64,000 nucleotides of DNA from Erinaceus europaeus (GCF_950295315.1 NC_080168.1:3171574-3235573), one strand, 5' to 3'; shown: positions 10,673-22,879, counted from the stretch's first letter. Notes: a model not told the origin generated them from the letters alone. Made by a program: numbers and translations.

Positions 10673-10722
<50 letters not shown>
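10673..10722. repeat. (CA)n microsatellite
   Basis: About 24 uninterrupted CA units. Confidence 0.97.
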
Positions 10723-11485
10723 TCTCTCTCACTTGTGTCTGGCCATCTATGATGAGAAACCTGGGTGAGTGAGAATACAGGTAGTCCTCAACTCATGTCT
10801 GAAACACGGGGTTGGATTTGCCTTGGAATCACCAGTGCCTTAAAATCTTGTGATACAACCATGTCTGATTATGCAATTAAATATGTGCAAAGAGAAGAAG
10901 ACACCAATTATCTTAATTTCAGGCCTGCAGTCCAAGCAGAACCCAATTTATTTGGATGCTTTCATAATGGTCCACTGTTCCGACTCCTCCTCTGCCACCG
11001 CAGAGGGACACTTCCTGACTGGCCTTCGCTCGGTGGAAAAGAGAAACCCTTCATGGGAGCGGGACTTGAACATCAAGCACTGGAAGTGTTTCCTCACTGT
11101 GTAATCACAGCTGGTTACTCTTGGAGGCTTGGTATCAGTTAAAACCAGAGGAGGTGCTTCTCTTGTGACTGAACTCTTTGAAGATGTGAAGCTTTTTCAG
11201 TCTGATTCCAAAGAGCCTTCTGGAAAGCAGTAGTACAGACTTTATAGAAAATAAATAAAAGCAAGAATGCAATCTTTGCAAAAAGAATTTCTACCTCCCT
11301 GTGCCACCTTAATGGTCTGTTTTCATTACTTAATCCATCTGACCTAGTTACACTGAGCTAATTTAACTATAGCCATAATCTGCCAAATTTCCCCTTATCA
11401 TATTTCTCATCAGAGGGACCATCCCACCTTTTGTGAAAACACTCAGAGTATAGGTTAATAGCATGTTTCACAATTCCTTTGTAGG
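10723..11485. other. Unique sequence with a weak exon-like island
   Basis: Non-repetitive. Around 10905-11105 there is a TTAATTTCAG-like acceptor followed by a CpG-containing stretch open in two plus-strand frames (for example up to the stop near 11104). Neither frame resembles a protein I know, and there is no donor or partner exon that I can identify, so I do not call a gene. Confidence 0.25.
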
Positions 11486-11697
11486 GGGCAGGTGGCGGTG
11501 CACCTCGTGAAATGCACACATTACAGTGCACTAGGCCCTGGGTTCAAGTCCCTGATCCCCACCTACAGGGGCAAAGCTTCATGAGTGGTAAAACAAGGTT
11601 GAAGGTTTTTTTTTCTCTCTCTCTCTCTCTCTGCACCTCACCTCACAATTTATTTGTCTCTGTCCAATAAGAAATAAATAAACAATAAAAGAAAAAA
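11486..11697 (+). mobile_element. SINE-B
   Basis: GGGGCAGGTGGCGGTGCACC head, CATTACAGTGCACTAGGCC, GGGTTCAAGTCCCTGATCCC and AAGAAATAAATAAACAAT tail, with a (TC)n stretch in the body. Confidence 0.85.
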
Positions 11698-12424
11698 ATC
11701 AAAATTCCTTTCTACTTTCTTACTGTCTAGTTGTCACGTTTCTTGATCTTCTAAACCCCAATAAAATTAATTTCTCATGAATTTTCTTGATGCTAAATGT
11801 ATTATTATACTATAGCTTTGTTATAACATCTTTGCATAATGGGCTGTAGAGTGGCCTGAGATGATGTTGGAAATAAAGAGAATAAAATGAGAAATAACAA
11901 GATCTTTGCTAAAAGACCAAAGTTTTAATGGCAAGATATTTCAAATATTCCTTTGTGATTATCTCTGTGGCATGAGATAAAGCCTGTCTTCTCTAAAAAC
12001 TTCTTCTCCTTGGTTTTAGACTCGTAGTTCTTGGTTTTTATTACTTAGACACTTGGTGTTGAAGTAAGGATTTGTTTCATCCCTGAAAGAAAGTCTCAAA
12101 ACAGAATACTCCTGGTCATGCAAAGAAGCTTGTAGGACCTAGCCTCTGGATTCCTGTGTGAATACATAGAGAAGAAATATTTTGGACAGGTGACTCAATG
12201 GATTTAAGATTGAGGCTCAATGAAAATGGTGTCCAAGTGGGTTTGGGATAAGAAAATGGTATGATTTCTTGTAATATGTCTCAACGTTACATTAATGATA
12301 TTTTTTCACCAGAAAGTAGTTTATATGCTGGGAGAATTAATCACTATAATCTTTTTATAATCCCATCTCTTTGTATGTAGCTTTCTGGTTTATAAAACTT
12401 GGCATATATCAGATCTACTTTAAT
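11698..12424. other. Unique sequence
   Basis: No gene, RNA or repeat recognised in these 730 AT-rich bases. Confidence 0.5.
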
Positions 12425-12615
12425 CCTCCATTGGCCCTAGGCAGCAGGCTTCCATAGCCTCATTTTACAAAAGTGGAGACACAGAATCATAGAGATTCAA
12501 ACAATTTCCACAGGTCTTTCTCTCCTCATAAAATAATTCACCCAGTAAACCTTAACCACCATGCACTCAAATACCGGGACTCTTGTTTTAAGACCTCAAG
12601 AATGACTTTCAGGAC
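12425..12615 (-). mobile_element. MIR-like ancient SINE
   Basis: CTCATTTTACAAAAGTGGAG-ACACAGAATCATAGAGATTC and the later CAAATACCGGGACTC follow the antisense order of a MIR (GAGGAAACTGAGGCTCAGAG ... GGATTCGAACCC). Confidence 0.55.
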
Positions 12616-12954
12616 AGTCTCCATAGATGAAGGAACTCTTAGTGATTATATAACACTGAGCTGTATATTCCTTGATCATGTGGTTCCTACCATCCTGAGT
12701 ACATACTTTCTCCCTTGTGATGATAGTAGTTAGAAACTACTTGTCTTTCCGCTCTCAGCAGGGATACTGGCCATTTTCTCAAGCATTCTCTGACTTAGTA
12801 CCACCATGCCCCCTCATTCTACATTTCTGGGCATTTTGGGTTTCTCTTCCATGTGATTAGATAATTAATGTTTATATCTTCTGGAAGCCTGATATATCCA
12901 TTGAGAAGGAAATTCTGCCCTTGCTCACTGTTATGTCGCAGAGCCCACCAGTTT

Positions 12955-13000
12955 CTAGAACTCAGTATATATTTGTTGGATGGATGGATGAATAATTAAA
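12955..13000 (+). mobile_element. L2/MIR 3' end remnant
   Basis: ATATTTGTTGGATGGATGGATGAATAA is the classical ending shared by L2 and MIR elements; only about 45 bases are recognisable. Confidence 0.5.
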
Positions 13001-13582
13001 TCTTACTTGAATAAGTTGACCTATTTGTGCGAAAAGCAATAATTTTATAAGCCAGTACTGGAAATATCTTTAAAGACATTTTCCCCCTACTAAGCACATT
13101 TTCTTTGTGAAACAGACCATGAATCCAATTCCCCCAGTACTTACACTATTCCATAGAAGTAAATGAAGCTATATAAAATAGTTAAGTCAAGCAGAGGAGT
13201 ATTTAAGAAGTTTCTGTTTGAGCACATAAAACTAGTTTCATCCATTATGGATTAATGAATCTATTAAATATGTCAAATGCTTTTTTTCTTTACCCTTTAG
13301 GTTAGCCAGCACAAGAATCTTATCCCAGGTGGATCAAATTCATTTCTAAGTATACATTTTAGCTCAAGTTGGAGACAAATGTGTCTCAGCCAACCCAAAA
13401 CATAAATGTCAAAGTGTGAAGCATTTATATGCCGTGCATAAACTTTTCTCCTCAAGATGCTAGTGAACTGATGATCTTATTTTTTTTATTTTGTCTTTGC
13501 TTCTAATCTGTAGTAGGAATGAATGCATATATTGTCATCTACATAGAATTTTCATAGAGTAGGTGAGAAGATGCCACTGAAT
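13001..13582. other. Unique sequence
   Basis: No gene or repeat recognised. Confidence 0.5.
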
Positions 13583-13660
13583 TTCTTTTTTTATTTAATT
13601 TTTTATTAACAAAAAGGAAACATTGACTAAACCATAGGATAAGAGGAGTACTTTCTTATC
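13583..13660 (-). mobile_element. Short L1 type 1 3' end
   Basis: T-rich start, then AAACATTGACTAAACCATAG and GATAAGAGGAGTAC, complement of the type 1 L1 end; 5'-truncated to about 75 bases. Confidence 0.65.
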
Positions 13661-13954
13661 TTGGTTTGTGGTTTTTAGAATACTAACAGACCATTCAATG
13701 AAAGCAGGTTCTGTTCCCACTGCACAAAGTAAATGAGGCAGAACACATCCATGCACTTGATGAGCCAGAGAAATGCCTTTTGTGAAATGCTTTCCCTGCC
13801 TCAACTTGTGATAGAATTTTGTCTGAAAATTTGTTCTCTGGAAAATATGAATTTTCAGTGCCAGATTCCTTATGGAATCAATAGAAAGTTATAAGAAGTT
13901 GTATAGAGATTTCTGCGTGAAATCCACTAGTGTTTTGGATGTAGGCAGCCTCAC

Positions 13955-14090
13955 AGGAAGGGAAGGAGTAGGCATTGGGGGACCTGCATTCCAGTTCTGA
14001 TTCATAAGGACTTCCTGCATAGTCACTGGGAAATCCCTTTACAACTCTGGGTCTCAGTGTTTACATGAATAGAATAAATACAGGATGATT
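13955..14090 (+). mobile_element. MIR
   Basis: AGTCACTGGGAAATCCCTTTACAACTCTGGGTCTCAGTGTTTACATGAATAGAATAAATA-type order matches the MIR core and 3' half (GACCTTGGGCAAGTC ... CCTCAGTTTCC) with heavy divergence. Confidence 0.6.
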
Positions 14091-14095
14091 TCAAA

Positions 14096-14236
14096 TGTAG
14101 ATTTGTGTCAGAATACCCAAGGACTCTTGAAAATGCAAATTCTTGGCTTTTAACCAATATTTAAGACATTGGAACCTTTGGGAATCCATATTTTAATGGC
14201 TCCGTAGATGATACTTGTAATGAAACACAGATGGAA
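14096..14236 (+). mobile_element. MER5A-like DNA transposon remnant
   Basis: CTTGAAAATGCAAATTCTTGG, GGGAATCCATATTTTAATGG and GATGATACTTGTAATGAAAC parallel, in order, the MER5A (hAT-Charlie) consensus as I recall it. Non-autonomous, no coding capacity. Confidence 0.55.
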
Positions 14237-14565
14237 TACAGCCAGGCATGGGTTGTAAACGTTGGCACCCAAATTCAACAAGCTAGTCATGATCTATATC
14301 TCCAGGGTACGAGATAGATTGTTGGGAATATTTCTGAGTTTGAGAGAACACAACTGCTCATCAGGATATACTGTTTAAATTTTCTCAGCCTGCATGATTT
14401 AAAGGAGACTAAGATATACTATTATTAGTATTTTCAAGGCCCATAAAATGCCACAGAAAAGAGACAGAGCATAATTCTGTCAACAAGAAAGGCCCACATA
14501 AGACTTCAAATAGGGAGGGCTATCATAAGCCACTTTCTTTATAGATAGGTATCTCTTGGGTCTGG

Positions 14566-14697
14566 AAGATAGCTTATCCAGAAGACTCTGGCTTTGAGGA
14601 CTGACAATCAAAGGAAGCACCATGCTTAGTACCAGGGAAAGCTCCATGAATGGTGGAGTGTTTTCTTATCTCTCTCCTCTCTGTCTTTCTCGGGCAT
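14566..14697 (+). mobile_element. SINE-C-like fragment
   Basis: GGGTCTGGAAGATAGCTTAT, then TAGTACCAGGGAAAGCTCCATGAATGG and a CT-rich body; boundaries approximate. Confidence 0.45.
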
Positions 14698-14965
14698 TTT
14701 ATTTTTTATTGGGGAAATTAATGGTTTACAGAAAATATAGTTGTTGATACATGTGTCATATTTCTCAGGTTTTTTTTGCAAAACACGCTCACCCCCAACC
14801 TAGGTCCTCTGTCACCATCCACCACCAGGACCTGAAATTCTGTCCCCTCTGCCCCAGAGTCCTTTACTTTGGTACAATACACCAAACCTAGTCCAAATTC
14901 TATTTTGTGCTTCTCTGTTCTGTTCTTATCTCTCAACTTCTGTATATAAGTGAGGTTTTTCTACA
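14698..14965 (-). mobile_element. L1 type 2 3' end
   Basis: Complement of a 5'-truncated L1 tail: TTATTGGGGAAATTAATGG, TTTACAGAAAATATAGTTGT, GGTCCTCTGTCACCATCC, CACCAGGACCTG and TTTACTTTGGTACAATACAC. Confidence 0.8.
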
Positions 14966-15845
14966 CTTGGATACAGAGGAATCATCTCGACATATAATGC
15001 CAGTTAATATCCAGGGCAATACCTTTTCCTCAGGCATTAGAACACAAGAAGGGTTCTTTAAAAGTATCCCAAAAGGTCACCTTTAAGGAAACATGGCTCC
15101 CTGTGTAAGGCATCAGCCTGAGAACCCTCTACTGCATGATTTGCTTCTGAAACCAACCATTTATTGAGATACCTTTGTGAACTCTTGCTCTACCTGGTGT
15201 CTGTTGAGTAGAGACAAATATAAGAGAACTGCTTGGAAGCACAAGGCCAAAATCAGGTGTCATTTAAAAGTCCCTGGTATGACGTTGATATATTAAAGGT
15301 CACTTTTTGGGTTGTGAACATCCCAGTGGGTGACAGTCTGACCTCTCTAGGTAGAATAGAGGTGCTGCATGAAGGAAGTCAACAAATGAGCTGCATAGAT
15401 CCCACATTTTGCTAAAATCAAAGAGGAGCTCTCTCCTTTGTTGGAGGCCTTAATACACAAGAAATAAATCAGCAGGATACCAACATCTGAGATACTCATG
15501 CTTTTTTTTACCCAGCTCAAAGAGAGCCAGTTCTTAATGCTTTTATAAAGCAAGAAGATTCTTACCAGAAGATAGCTATTATTTTTTTTTCAGGAGAAAG
15601 TAGAATCTTATATAATTTAAGAGACAAAAGTAATGTTATCCACATGCTGTAATGAATGATGTCATTAAAAAACAAGAATAAAAAAATCCTTTTCATCAGC
15701 AGGTACTCTAGTACAAGAGACAAAGTAAGCAGTTTGGCATCAAAGAGAGCTCTATTTTAATTTCAAATCCACCATTTACTTTTCATATTACTTACAAGAT
15801 AAGCTAGCGTAACAAATCAGTAATATGAAGGAAATTATTTTAAAG
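14966..15845. other. Unique sequence
   Basis: About 880 bases without a recognised feature. A plus-strand open frame at 15233-15415 has no domain. Confidence 0.45.
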
Positions 15846-16407
15846 CAAGAGTGGAAATTACATATATGGGGCCCTCTGCCTCTGACACTTTACCATTCAA
15901 GGAAACATCCAACAGTAAGCTAATATAAATGCACAGAAGTAGAGACCTCCCCCAACAGGGAAAGGTAGAATCAGGCTGGGCAGGTGGATTCACCAGCCAA
16001 TGCTCATGTCCAGTGGAGAAGTACTTACAGAAACCAGAACTCTCCTCTTCTATACCCCCCAAATAATTTTGGTCCATACTCCCAGAGGAGGAGAAACAAT
16101 AGAGGAAGATAGCCAGAAGGCTCTTGATCTCCAGCTCTGTCAGGACTCTGAGAAGGAACAGGAATATATTGAAGGGCATTTGGAAGTAGAGATAGATTTA
16201 TTGTGACTTAGAAAGGAAAAGAAGGCAGGACCATAGGAAAAAAATGGGCAAATATATGTAAATATAGATAGATGGTTATAGAAATAATAGTTAACCCATA
16301 TATGAAACCATGTGAAAATAACTTCCCATGAAGGCTTCCCATGAAGGGAATGGGGACACAGAACCTTGGTGGTGTGAAAGGTGTGGAATTATATACCTGT
16401 CGTCATT
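15846..16407 (+). mobile_element. L1 type 1 3' UTR
   Basis: CAATGCTCATGTCCAGTGGAGAAG, CCATACTCCCAGAGGAGGAG, CTTGGTGGTGTGAAAGGTGT; same order as in the 7.6-8.6 kb copy, with an internal TTCCCATGAAGG-type short duplication near 16325-16350. Confidence 0.7.
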
Positions 16408-16714
16408 TTTAAAAATATTTTTATATTTATTTATTTTCCCTTTTGTTGCCCTTGTTTTTTTTAAATTATTGTTGTAGTTATTATTATTGTTGTTTGAATT
16501 GATGTCATTGTTGTTTGATAGGACAGAGAGAAATGGAGAGAGGAAGGGAAGACAGAAAGACAGAGAGGGGGAGAGAAAGATGGACACCTGCCGACCTGCT
16601 TTACCACCTGTGAAGGACTCCCCTGCAAGTGGGCTCCAACCGTGATCCTCATACAGGTCCTTGGATTTTGCGCCACCTGCACACTTAACCTGCTATGCTA
16701 TGGGCCGACTCCCA
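16408..16714 (-). mobile_element. SINE-A
   Basis: Full-length SINE-A on the minus strand, from the TTATTTTCCCTTTTGTTGCC tail module to the TGGGCCGACTCCC head. The complement of the A and B boxes is visible (CCACCTGCACACTTAACC; CTCCAACCGTGATCC). Confidence 0.9.
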
Positions 16715-16906
16715 GATGAGATGATCTTAAGAGGTATGTATGGTACATTCCATTACAAAAGAAGCGAATACATTCACAGGGATTGACAATATGGTGGGAC
16801 ATAAAGCCTTAGCAAATATGTAAATACTGAAACCGTAATAAATAAATAAATAGATAAATAAGTCTTTTCTTTAATGATAGTAAAGGGCTAGAAATTAATC
16901 ATGAAA

Positions 16907-17045
16907 AGTGGCTTCACCGCTCCAGGCTGACTTTTTCAGAGAGACAGAGACAGAGAGAGAGAGAAAGACATCACAGGAGTAATGCTTCCCTTACTTTGTG
17001 GAGGACCAGTATAGAAATCTGGCTTGTGAGCATGACAAGAGCATT
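16907..17045 (-). mobile_element. Diverged SINE-like fragment
   Basis: GCTTCACCGCTCCAGGCTGACTTTTTCAG followed by a GA-rich stretch and GGAGGACCAGTATAG. The first part recurs at 60218-60262 (GGCTTCACTGCTCCACGCC), so this is a fourth, older SINE type or a SINE-C relative. Confidence 0.45.
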
Positions 17046-17240
17046 CTCCAAGAAAGTCAACGTGCCAGCACAGAACTTACTTAGTACAAAGACAATCTTA
17101 CTAACCGTGTGTCTGCATGTTTGTTTTTGTTACTTATTTATTTATTTTCTTTAACCAATTCTGGGATTCAGGTCATCATGCATACTATTTAAAAAAAATA
17201 TCTAATTCGTCTTTAGGCATGCACCAGTCAAAAGGGTATC

Positions 17241-19724
17241 TTTTTTTATTTATGAAAAAGAAACATTGACTAAACCATAAGGTAAGAAGGGTACAACCCC
17301 ACACAATTCCCACCACCAGAACTCCGTATCCCCTCAACTCCCCTGATAACTTTCTTATTCTTTATCCCTCTGGGAGTATGGACCTAAGGTCATTGTGAGG
17401 TGCAGAAGGTGGAAAGTCTGGCTTCTGTAATTGCTTCCCCACTGAACATGGGCATTGACAGATGGATCCATACTCCCAGCCTCTCTTTCTCTTTCCCTAG
17501 GGGGGAAGGCCTCTAGGGAAGCAAAGCTCCAGGACATATTGGGGGGGTTGTCTGTCCAGGGAAGTCTGGTCAGCATCATGCTAACATCTGGAACCTGGTG
17601 GTTGAAAAGAGAGTTAACATACAAAGCCAAACAAATTGTTGAACAATCATGGACCTAAAGTCTGGAATAGTGCAAATAAAGAGTTGGTGGTTCCTTCATT
17701 TTGTAGATAGCTAGTAGGCATATTTCATTTATATTCCAGATGGCCTGTGGCTATATTAGGTTTTTTTTCTTTTTACCCCATGAGCCTGAAATCTTATATG
17801 CCAGTGGATCCAAGTTATTGTCAGGGGAGATGATGTCATGGCTGGCAAAAGGGCCAGAAAACTGCATCAGGGAAAACGAGTAGCTCCCTAATGTGGGAAA
17901 GGGGTATAAATATTGTTGTTTGTAAACCCCATTGATTTCATGTGATCTGGGGCCCATAATCAGCTTAGAAGCCTATGAGACCTCTATATCCCTGTAGATC
18001 TAGGCTCACAATTTGTGGTCATGAGTAGGAACATTCCAGGCTGCCCAAATATCGACTTATCTTCCTCAGGCGTAACATAGACTATTTTTGTTCTATCCAT
18101 CTGAATGGAGGAAATGAACATTCTGGAGAACTTCCACAAGGCTAGACATGGACCTTCCATATGACCCAGTAATTCCTCTCCTGGGGATATACCCCAAGGA
18201 CTCCATAATACCCAACCAAAAAGATATGTGCACACCTATGTTCATAGCAGCACAATTCATAATAGCTAAAACCTGGAAGCAACCCAAGTGCCCAACAACA
18301 GATGAGTGGCTGAGATAGTTGTGGTGTATATACACAATGGAATACTATGCAGCTATTAAGAATAATGAACCCACGTTCTCTTACCCAACTTGGATGGAGC
18401 TAGAAGGAATTATATTAAGTGAGCTAAATCAGAAAGATAAAGTATAAAGGATGATCCCACTCATAAAGAGAAGTTGAGAAAGAATAACAGAAAGGGAAAC
18501 TAAAAGCAGGATTTGACTAAATTTGGAGGAAGGCACCAAAGTAAAAACCCTGGGTTGAGGGTGTGGGTGGATACTTCACAAGGAGTGGGTGGGGATGGGA
18601 TGTGACACAGTCTTTTGGTGGTGGGAATGGTGTTTATGTACACTCCTATTGATTTATAGTCATATAAATCATTAATTAATCTGAGAGGGGAAAATTGATT
18701 GAATGTCTCAAATTTTTAAATTCACAGACTGAGTCTTTTTAATACATAGGCTGCGTCTTTGATATGTTGACTCTCTTAAAAGCTTAGACCAGAGAGGACA
18801 AAAGCAATCAGTGGCACAGCTATATACAAATAATGTCAAAGGACATAAATTATGGTGATGTTGTGTATGATACAGCAAATCCTATCAAAGGGATATTTCA
18901 AAGTTAACCCAATTACCAAATGATGTGATTATAGCAATAACTATCTATTGTCTTCTTAAACCCTAAGACAGCAGGAACTTCTCGCTTCCTCTATAGAGCC
19001 TAAATGCCTCCCAATCCTGGAACCTATAGGGTGGGGCTCACTTTCCTGCATGCTTCTCTCAATTCATACCAAATGATATTGCATCCGCCGATCCCAACCT
19101 AATAAATGCAACAATTTCCACTTCAGCATGCTTCATTTTAAACTGTGTCCAGATACGTCAGGCATGGAATGTCAACCCTTCAACCTCATTACTTGGGTGA
19201 GACCTTTCCTTTCATAGGATTCTCTAGTTCCATTCCAGGAGGTTCACTTCCTAACAAAGTCCCAAAACCTAGATATAGATCAGGTCCCATGAGATAGGGC
19301 ATATGTTCACATGTATACATAAACTAGGACAAAATATATACCTGAGAGCAAAAATACACAATAGTCTGTAGTGAGTGAGTATAAAGTTCATAATGAAATT
19401 ATATCTACTTAGATATCCTCCTCACCTAATTCCTATTACAGTTCTCTCACTCACTCCAAAGCTAATCTTAGCAAAGCAAGGACTGCAAAAGCTGAATAAG
19501 GGCAAGAGACTGGCATACTTAAATGATGAATTTTTCGTCACTATCAGGCCATTCCATCAGCTAGGGCCCTAATGGGGGAGTCCTGAGATTCCCAAACAGA
19601 CTTGATGGGCCTAGAACTGGAAAAAATTTCCCTCTCTCCATTTTTACTGGTCATTTATATCAGGAACAACACAATAGACCCCTTTGTGGACCCCCATAGG
19701 ACCTTGCCTTCAACTTGGACCAAC
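17241..19724 (-). mobile_element. Twin-primed L1, 2.48 kb, perfect 9-bp TSD
   Basis: Flanked by AAGGGTATC at 17232-17240 and 19725-19733. Arm 1 (17241 to about 18100) is the type 1 3' UTR in minus orientation, starting with the T-rich complement of the poly(A). Arm 2 (about 18105-19724) is inverted, running plus from the ORF2 C-terminus (ATGGACCTTCCATATGACCC at 18148) through the proximal 3' UTR. The last L1 bases of arm 2 are directly upstream, in L1 order, of the first bases of arm 1; the 7.1-8.6 kb copy carries both parts contiguously. This is the product expected when the second target strand primes internally on the L1 RNA. Confidence 0.92.
18148..18500 (+). pseudogene. L1 ORF2 C-terminal remnant
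   Basis: Reads MDLPYDPVIPLLGIYPKD, then AKTWKQPKCPTTDEW and YTMEYYAAIKNNEPT, the hallmark end of L1 ORF2p. It is broken by stops after DEWLR and beyond, and lies in the inverted arm of the twin-primed element, so it is dead on arrival. Confidence 0.9.
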
Positions 19725-19733
19725 AAGGGTATC

Positions 19734-21014
19734 ATTTTTTTTCCAGCTTATTTTTCTGTTGCTTTTATAAGTACTTAATTGAGATGCACTTCGGGGAAAA
19801 AAAAAAAAAAAGAAGACAATGTGTCACGTTCTTATTTGCTTTGCAACAAAGGTATATGGGTTGGAAGAAACCTTGCCCTTAGATGATTAGAGAGCCTGTG
19901 TGACTAATAAGAATATTTTCCCTCAAGGAAAATGGAACATCTTATGAATACAAGAGCTCTCAATTAAGAGTTTTAAATTAGAATGTAATTATATGTTTTT
20001 TTCCTTCTTTCTTCTTCTTTTTTTTTTTTTTTTAGGAAGAAACAGAGAGAACTTTTAATCTTTTATGTACCTTCATTTTGATGAAGAAAAAATAAGGAAG
20101 TGTTTAAATTTAAGAATCTATTCTTCATGTTGCTTAATTTTGGACATAATCCAACTCCTGAAGGCCTAAAAGCATATAAGTTTGCTTCTACTGGACTTTT
20201 TAAAAAACAGCAATTTATAATTCAAAACAGGGATGAGTTGTTGATATGGATTACCGTACTCAGTATAATGAAACTGTCAATACGCTTAGAGTTGCACCGC
20301 ATGTGATCAGGCATGTAGGGAAATAGCCCATTCAACCTCTGAAACAAAGGATTTGCCTTTGAGACCAGGACTGTACAAAAGCAACCCTACTCTTTATCTA
20401 GGAAATAAACTGGAACATGAATAGTCCTATACAAGGGAATCCAAGGAAATCCTTTGTCCCTGAGAGTCTCCCATTTATAGAGAACAATAGCATGGTTGGC
20501 AAAACCCAGCAGGGTTATCCATGAATCTATTGGTTTCAACCTCCTCCCATTCTACTACTACCTGGACTGCCATGCAAGCAACTACTTAGGGGATACAGTT
20601 CTTGTAAGGAAAGCCACACGTCTAGCGGATTTCACGAGCACTCTAGTCTAAAGAGGGTGTGAACAGCCATCTGATTAATATGGACCAGTTCTTTCCTTTC
20701 CTAAAGTCTATGCCCCCCCCCCCCCCCGTGATGGAATTGCTTGCTGACTCAGTTCTGTCCATTAGCTCTGGTGTTTTCTTATTGAAGACTAATGGAAGTT
20801 GTCGGTTCAGTTCTGCAATGTCCTGGGTAGGGGATATAAGTCATGTATGTATGTAGTCTGTGAACAATGTTCTCAAGATTATATGCTTAGACTTTGTGTC
20901 TCTATTCTACAGATTACAGATAAATTGCAGTGGCTCTTCAAATTTTTAGCTATTACATAATAGAAGCCAGGCTTACCTGTCCATATACTTTTATAATTTT
21001 ATATTCAAGTTATT
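19734..21014. other. Unique sequence with homopolymers
   Basis: No gene recognised. Contains an A run near 19797-19811, a T run near 20018-20035 and a 17-base C run near 20712-20728. Confidence 0.5.
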
Positions 21015-21525
21015 TATTGATTGATTGATTTTGTGATACATAGTGGTTTACAAGATTGGAAGATCAGGACCTAGTTTCTCATTGAACCCACAAACAAAGT
21101 TATGTATCCTCTATATTCCAAATAATAACTACTATAGTTCTCCAAATGGTCTTAGAGACAATTTATTTACTTCCAGTTTTATTTTGTTTTATTTTGCTTG
21201 ACCTTTTCTTCAAGTGCATATGTGTTATTTCTATAGATTTCACATTTGAGAGAAATCATCTGGTAGTTTTCTTTCACTTCTTGTTTTTCTAAGCACCATC
21301 ACCTCCCATCATATCCAGTTTGTTTCAAAGATCAATGGCTTCTTTCTTCAGTCATCTGTTAATGGTATTACATTGTTTCGACCCTATGGCTACTGTGAAT
21401 TATGCAAATATGACCACGAGGGTGCCTATGTGCCTTCAGAGACATATCTGCATGCCCTTTGGATAAATGTCTGTCTAAACTTTTAATCATACAATGGTAG
21501 CCATCAAAGATTCCTCTTTTTCCTA
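21015..21525 (-). mobile_element. Ancient L1 (ORF2 end and 3' UTR)
   Basis: Antisense L1 landmarks with heavy divergence: CATTTGAGAGAAATCATCTGG, CTACTGTGAATTATGCAAATATGA and CTTTGGATAAATG correspond to GAACCATCATG / GTGAATAGTGCTGCAAT / TCGGATAAATACCC in known mammalian L1M. Confidence 0.6.
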
Positions 21526-21589
21526 TAGGGCCATGGGAAAAAGTGCAGACTGGTACATTCTGTTAGTTCTCCTCTGGTCAAACTGGACT

Positions 21590-22625
21590 GAAGGTCAATC
21601 TCTATCTGTGCTTTGAAAACTCTAGCCATGTGGGCCCTAGGTCAGATCGATGGAATAAATAGTTAATGGTGTTTATGTACTTTCCTCATATTGGGGAGCT
21701 ACCCTCTGCCCTAATCCAACTTTCTTGCCCTCTGACACCATCATCTCAGACAATGAGTTTAGTTCACCTGCATGTTTGCCACCAGGATTAACCAAAAATT
21801 ACTAAAGTTATGGACCCCTTGGAACATACTTAAAATAGTTTTCCTAGCTTCTTCCCATATGAAGATCCCCAATTTCATCTGCTCTAGTCCTACTTTCTGG
21901 TTCCTGTTTATTAAACAATTTGTCCAGCTTTATATTGTATAACCTTAAGCCACCAATTTGCAGATGCTACCCTGATGCCAACCTGGCTTCCCTGGGCAAA
22001 TGACCTCACCAATATGTCCCAAAGTCTTACCTCTCTAGAGTCCTACCCCAGTAGGGAAAGATAGAAACAGGCTGGGGTTATAGATTAACCTGCCAAATTC
22101 ACGTCCAGAGGAGAAGCAATTACAGAACCCAAAACTCCCACCTTCTGAACCCCGTAAAGATCTTTTGGTCTTGAGAGTCTGGCAGTAGCACAGTGGGTTA
22201 AATGCATGTGGCACAAAGCACAAGGACCAGAGTAAGGACAGAGGTTCCAGCCCCCAGCTCCCTAGCTGCAGAGGTGTCACTTCACAGGTGGTGAAGCAGG
22301 TCTGCAGGTGTCTATCATTCTCTCCCCCTCTGTGTCTTCCCCTCCTCTCTCCATTTCTCTATCTTATCCAACAACAATGACAACATCAATAACAATAACA
22401 ATGGTAACTACAACAACAATAAAAAACAACAAGGGCACCAAAAGGGAAAATAAATTAAAAAATATTTTAAAATATTTAAAAAACTATTTTTGAGTCCATA
22501 CTCCCAGAGTGGTAAAGAATAGGGAAGCTTCCAATAGAGGGATGAAACACAGAACTTGGTGGTAGGGACTGTGTAGAATTGTACCCCTGTATCTCACAGT
22601 TTTGTTAATCATGATTAAATCACTA
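21590..22625 (+). mobile_element. L1 type 1 3' UTR split by a SINE
   Basis: Plus-strand type 1 3' UTR: GGGCCCTAGGTCAGATCG, GGGGAGCTACCCTCTGCCC, CCCTGGGCAAATGACCTCACC and GGAGAAGCAATTACAG up to 22173. It resumes after the SINE at 22491 with AGTCCATACTCCCAGAG and ends at ACAGTTTTGTTAATCATGATT. Confidence 0.85.
22174..22490 (+). mobile_element. SINE-A nested in L1
   Basis: Complete SINE-A: GTCTGGCAGTAGCACAGTGG head, GAGGTTCCAGCCCCCAGC B-box region, CT-rich body and AACAAGGGCACCAAAAGGG module. It splits the L1 between TTTTGGTC and GTCCATACTCCC, so it arrived later than the L1. Confidence 0.9.
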
Positions 22626-22699
22626 ACAAAAACAAAACTAGTCATGCACTTATTTAGGAAACATTTTTCTAAGTGTTCAAAAAAAATTCACTGTTCAAA

Positions 22700-22840
22700 A
22701 TATCAGGAACCCAAGTGAGGGTCTGAGAGGCAAAGTAATAAAAGGATGGAAAGTGTTGCCCAGATTCACTTGGGAGTAAGCCACAGATATGAAATTAAAA
22801 CCCACTCCTTTCTGCAGAGCCTGCATTACTCTGCCTCCTT
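22700..22840 (-). mobile_element. MIR
   Basis: GGTCTGAGAGGCAAAGTAAT, TTGCCCAGATTCACTTGGGAGTAAG, AATTAAAACCCACTCC follow the antisense MIR order. Confidence 0.55.
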
Positions 22841-22879
22841 CCTATTAATGACATTACTCTGCCTCCTTCCTATTAATGA
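22824..22879. repeat. 28-bp perfect tandem duplication
   Basis: Two exact copies of a 28-base unit starting CATTACTCTGCCTCC, at 22824-22851 and 22852-22879, at the edge of a MIR. Confidence 0.95.

Noticed and set aside
10765..11142. 125-residue plus-strand frame as a gene
   Set aside because: No recognisable domain, no clear splice partner or start context; kept only as a weak exon-like note.
17241..18100. The type 1 sequence as an independent LTR element with a TATAAATA box
   Set aside because: It ends in poly(A), is 5'-truncated with variable TSDs and is contiguous with L1 ORF2 sequence, so it is L1 3' UTR.
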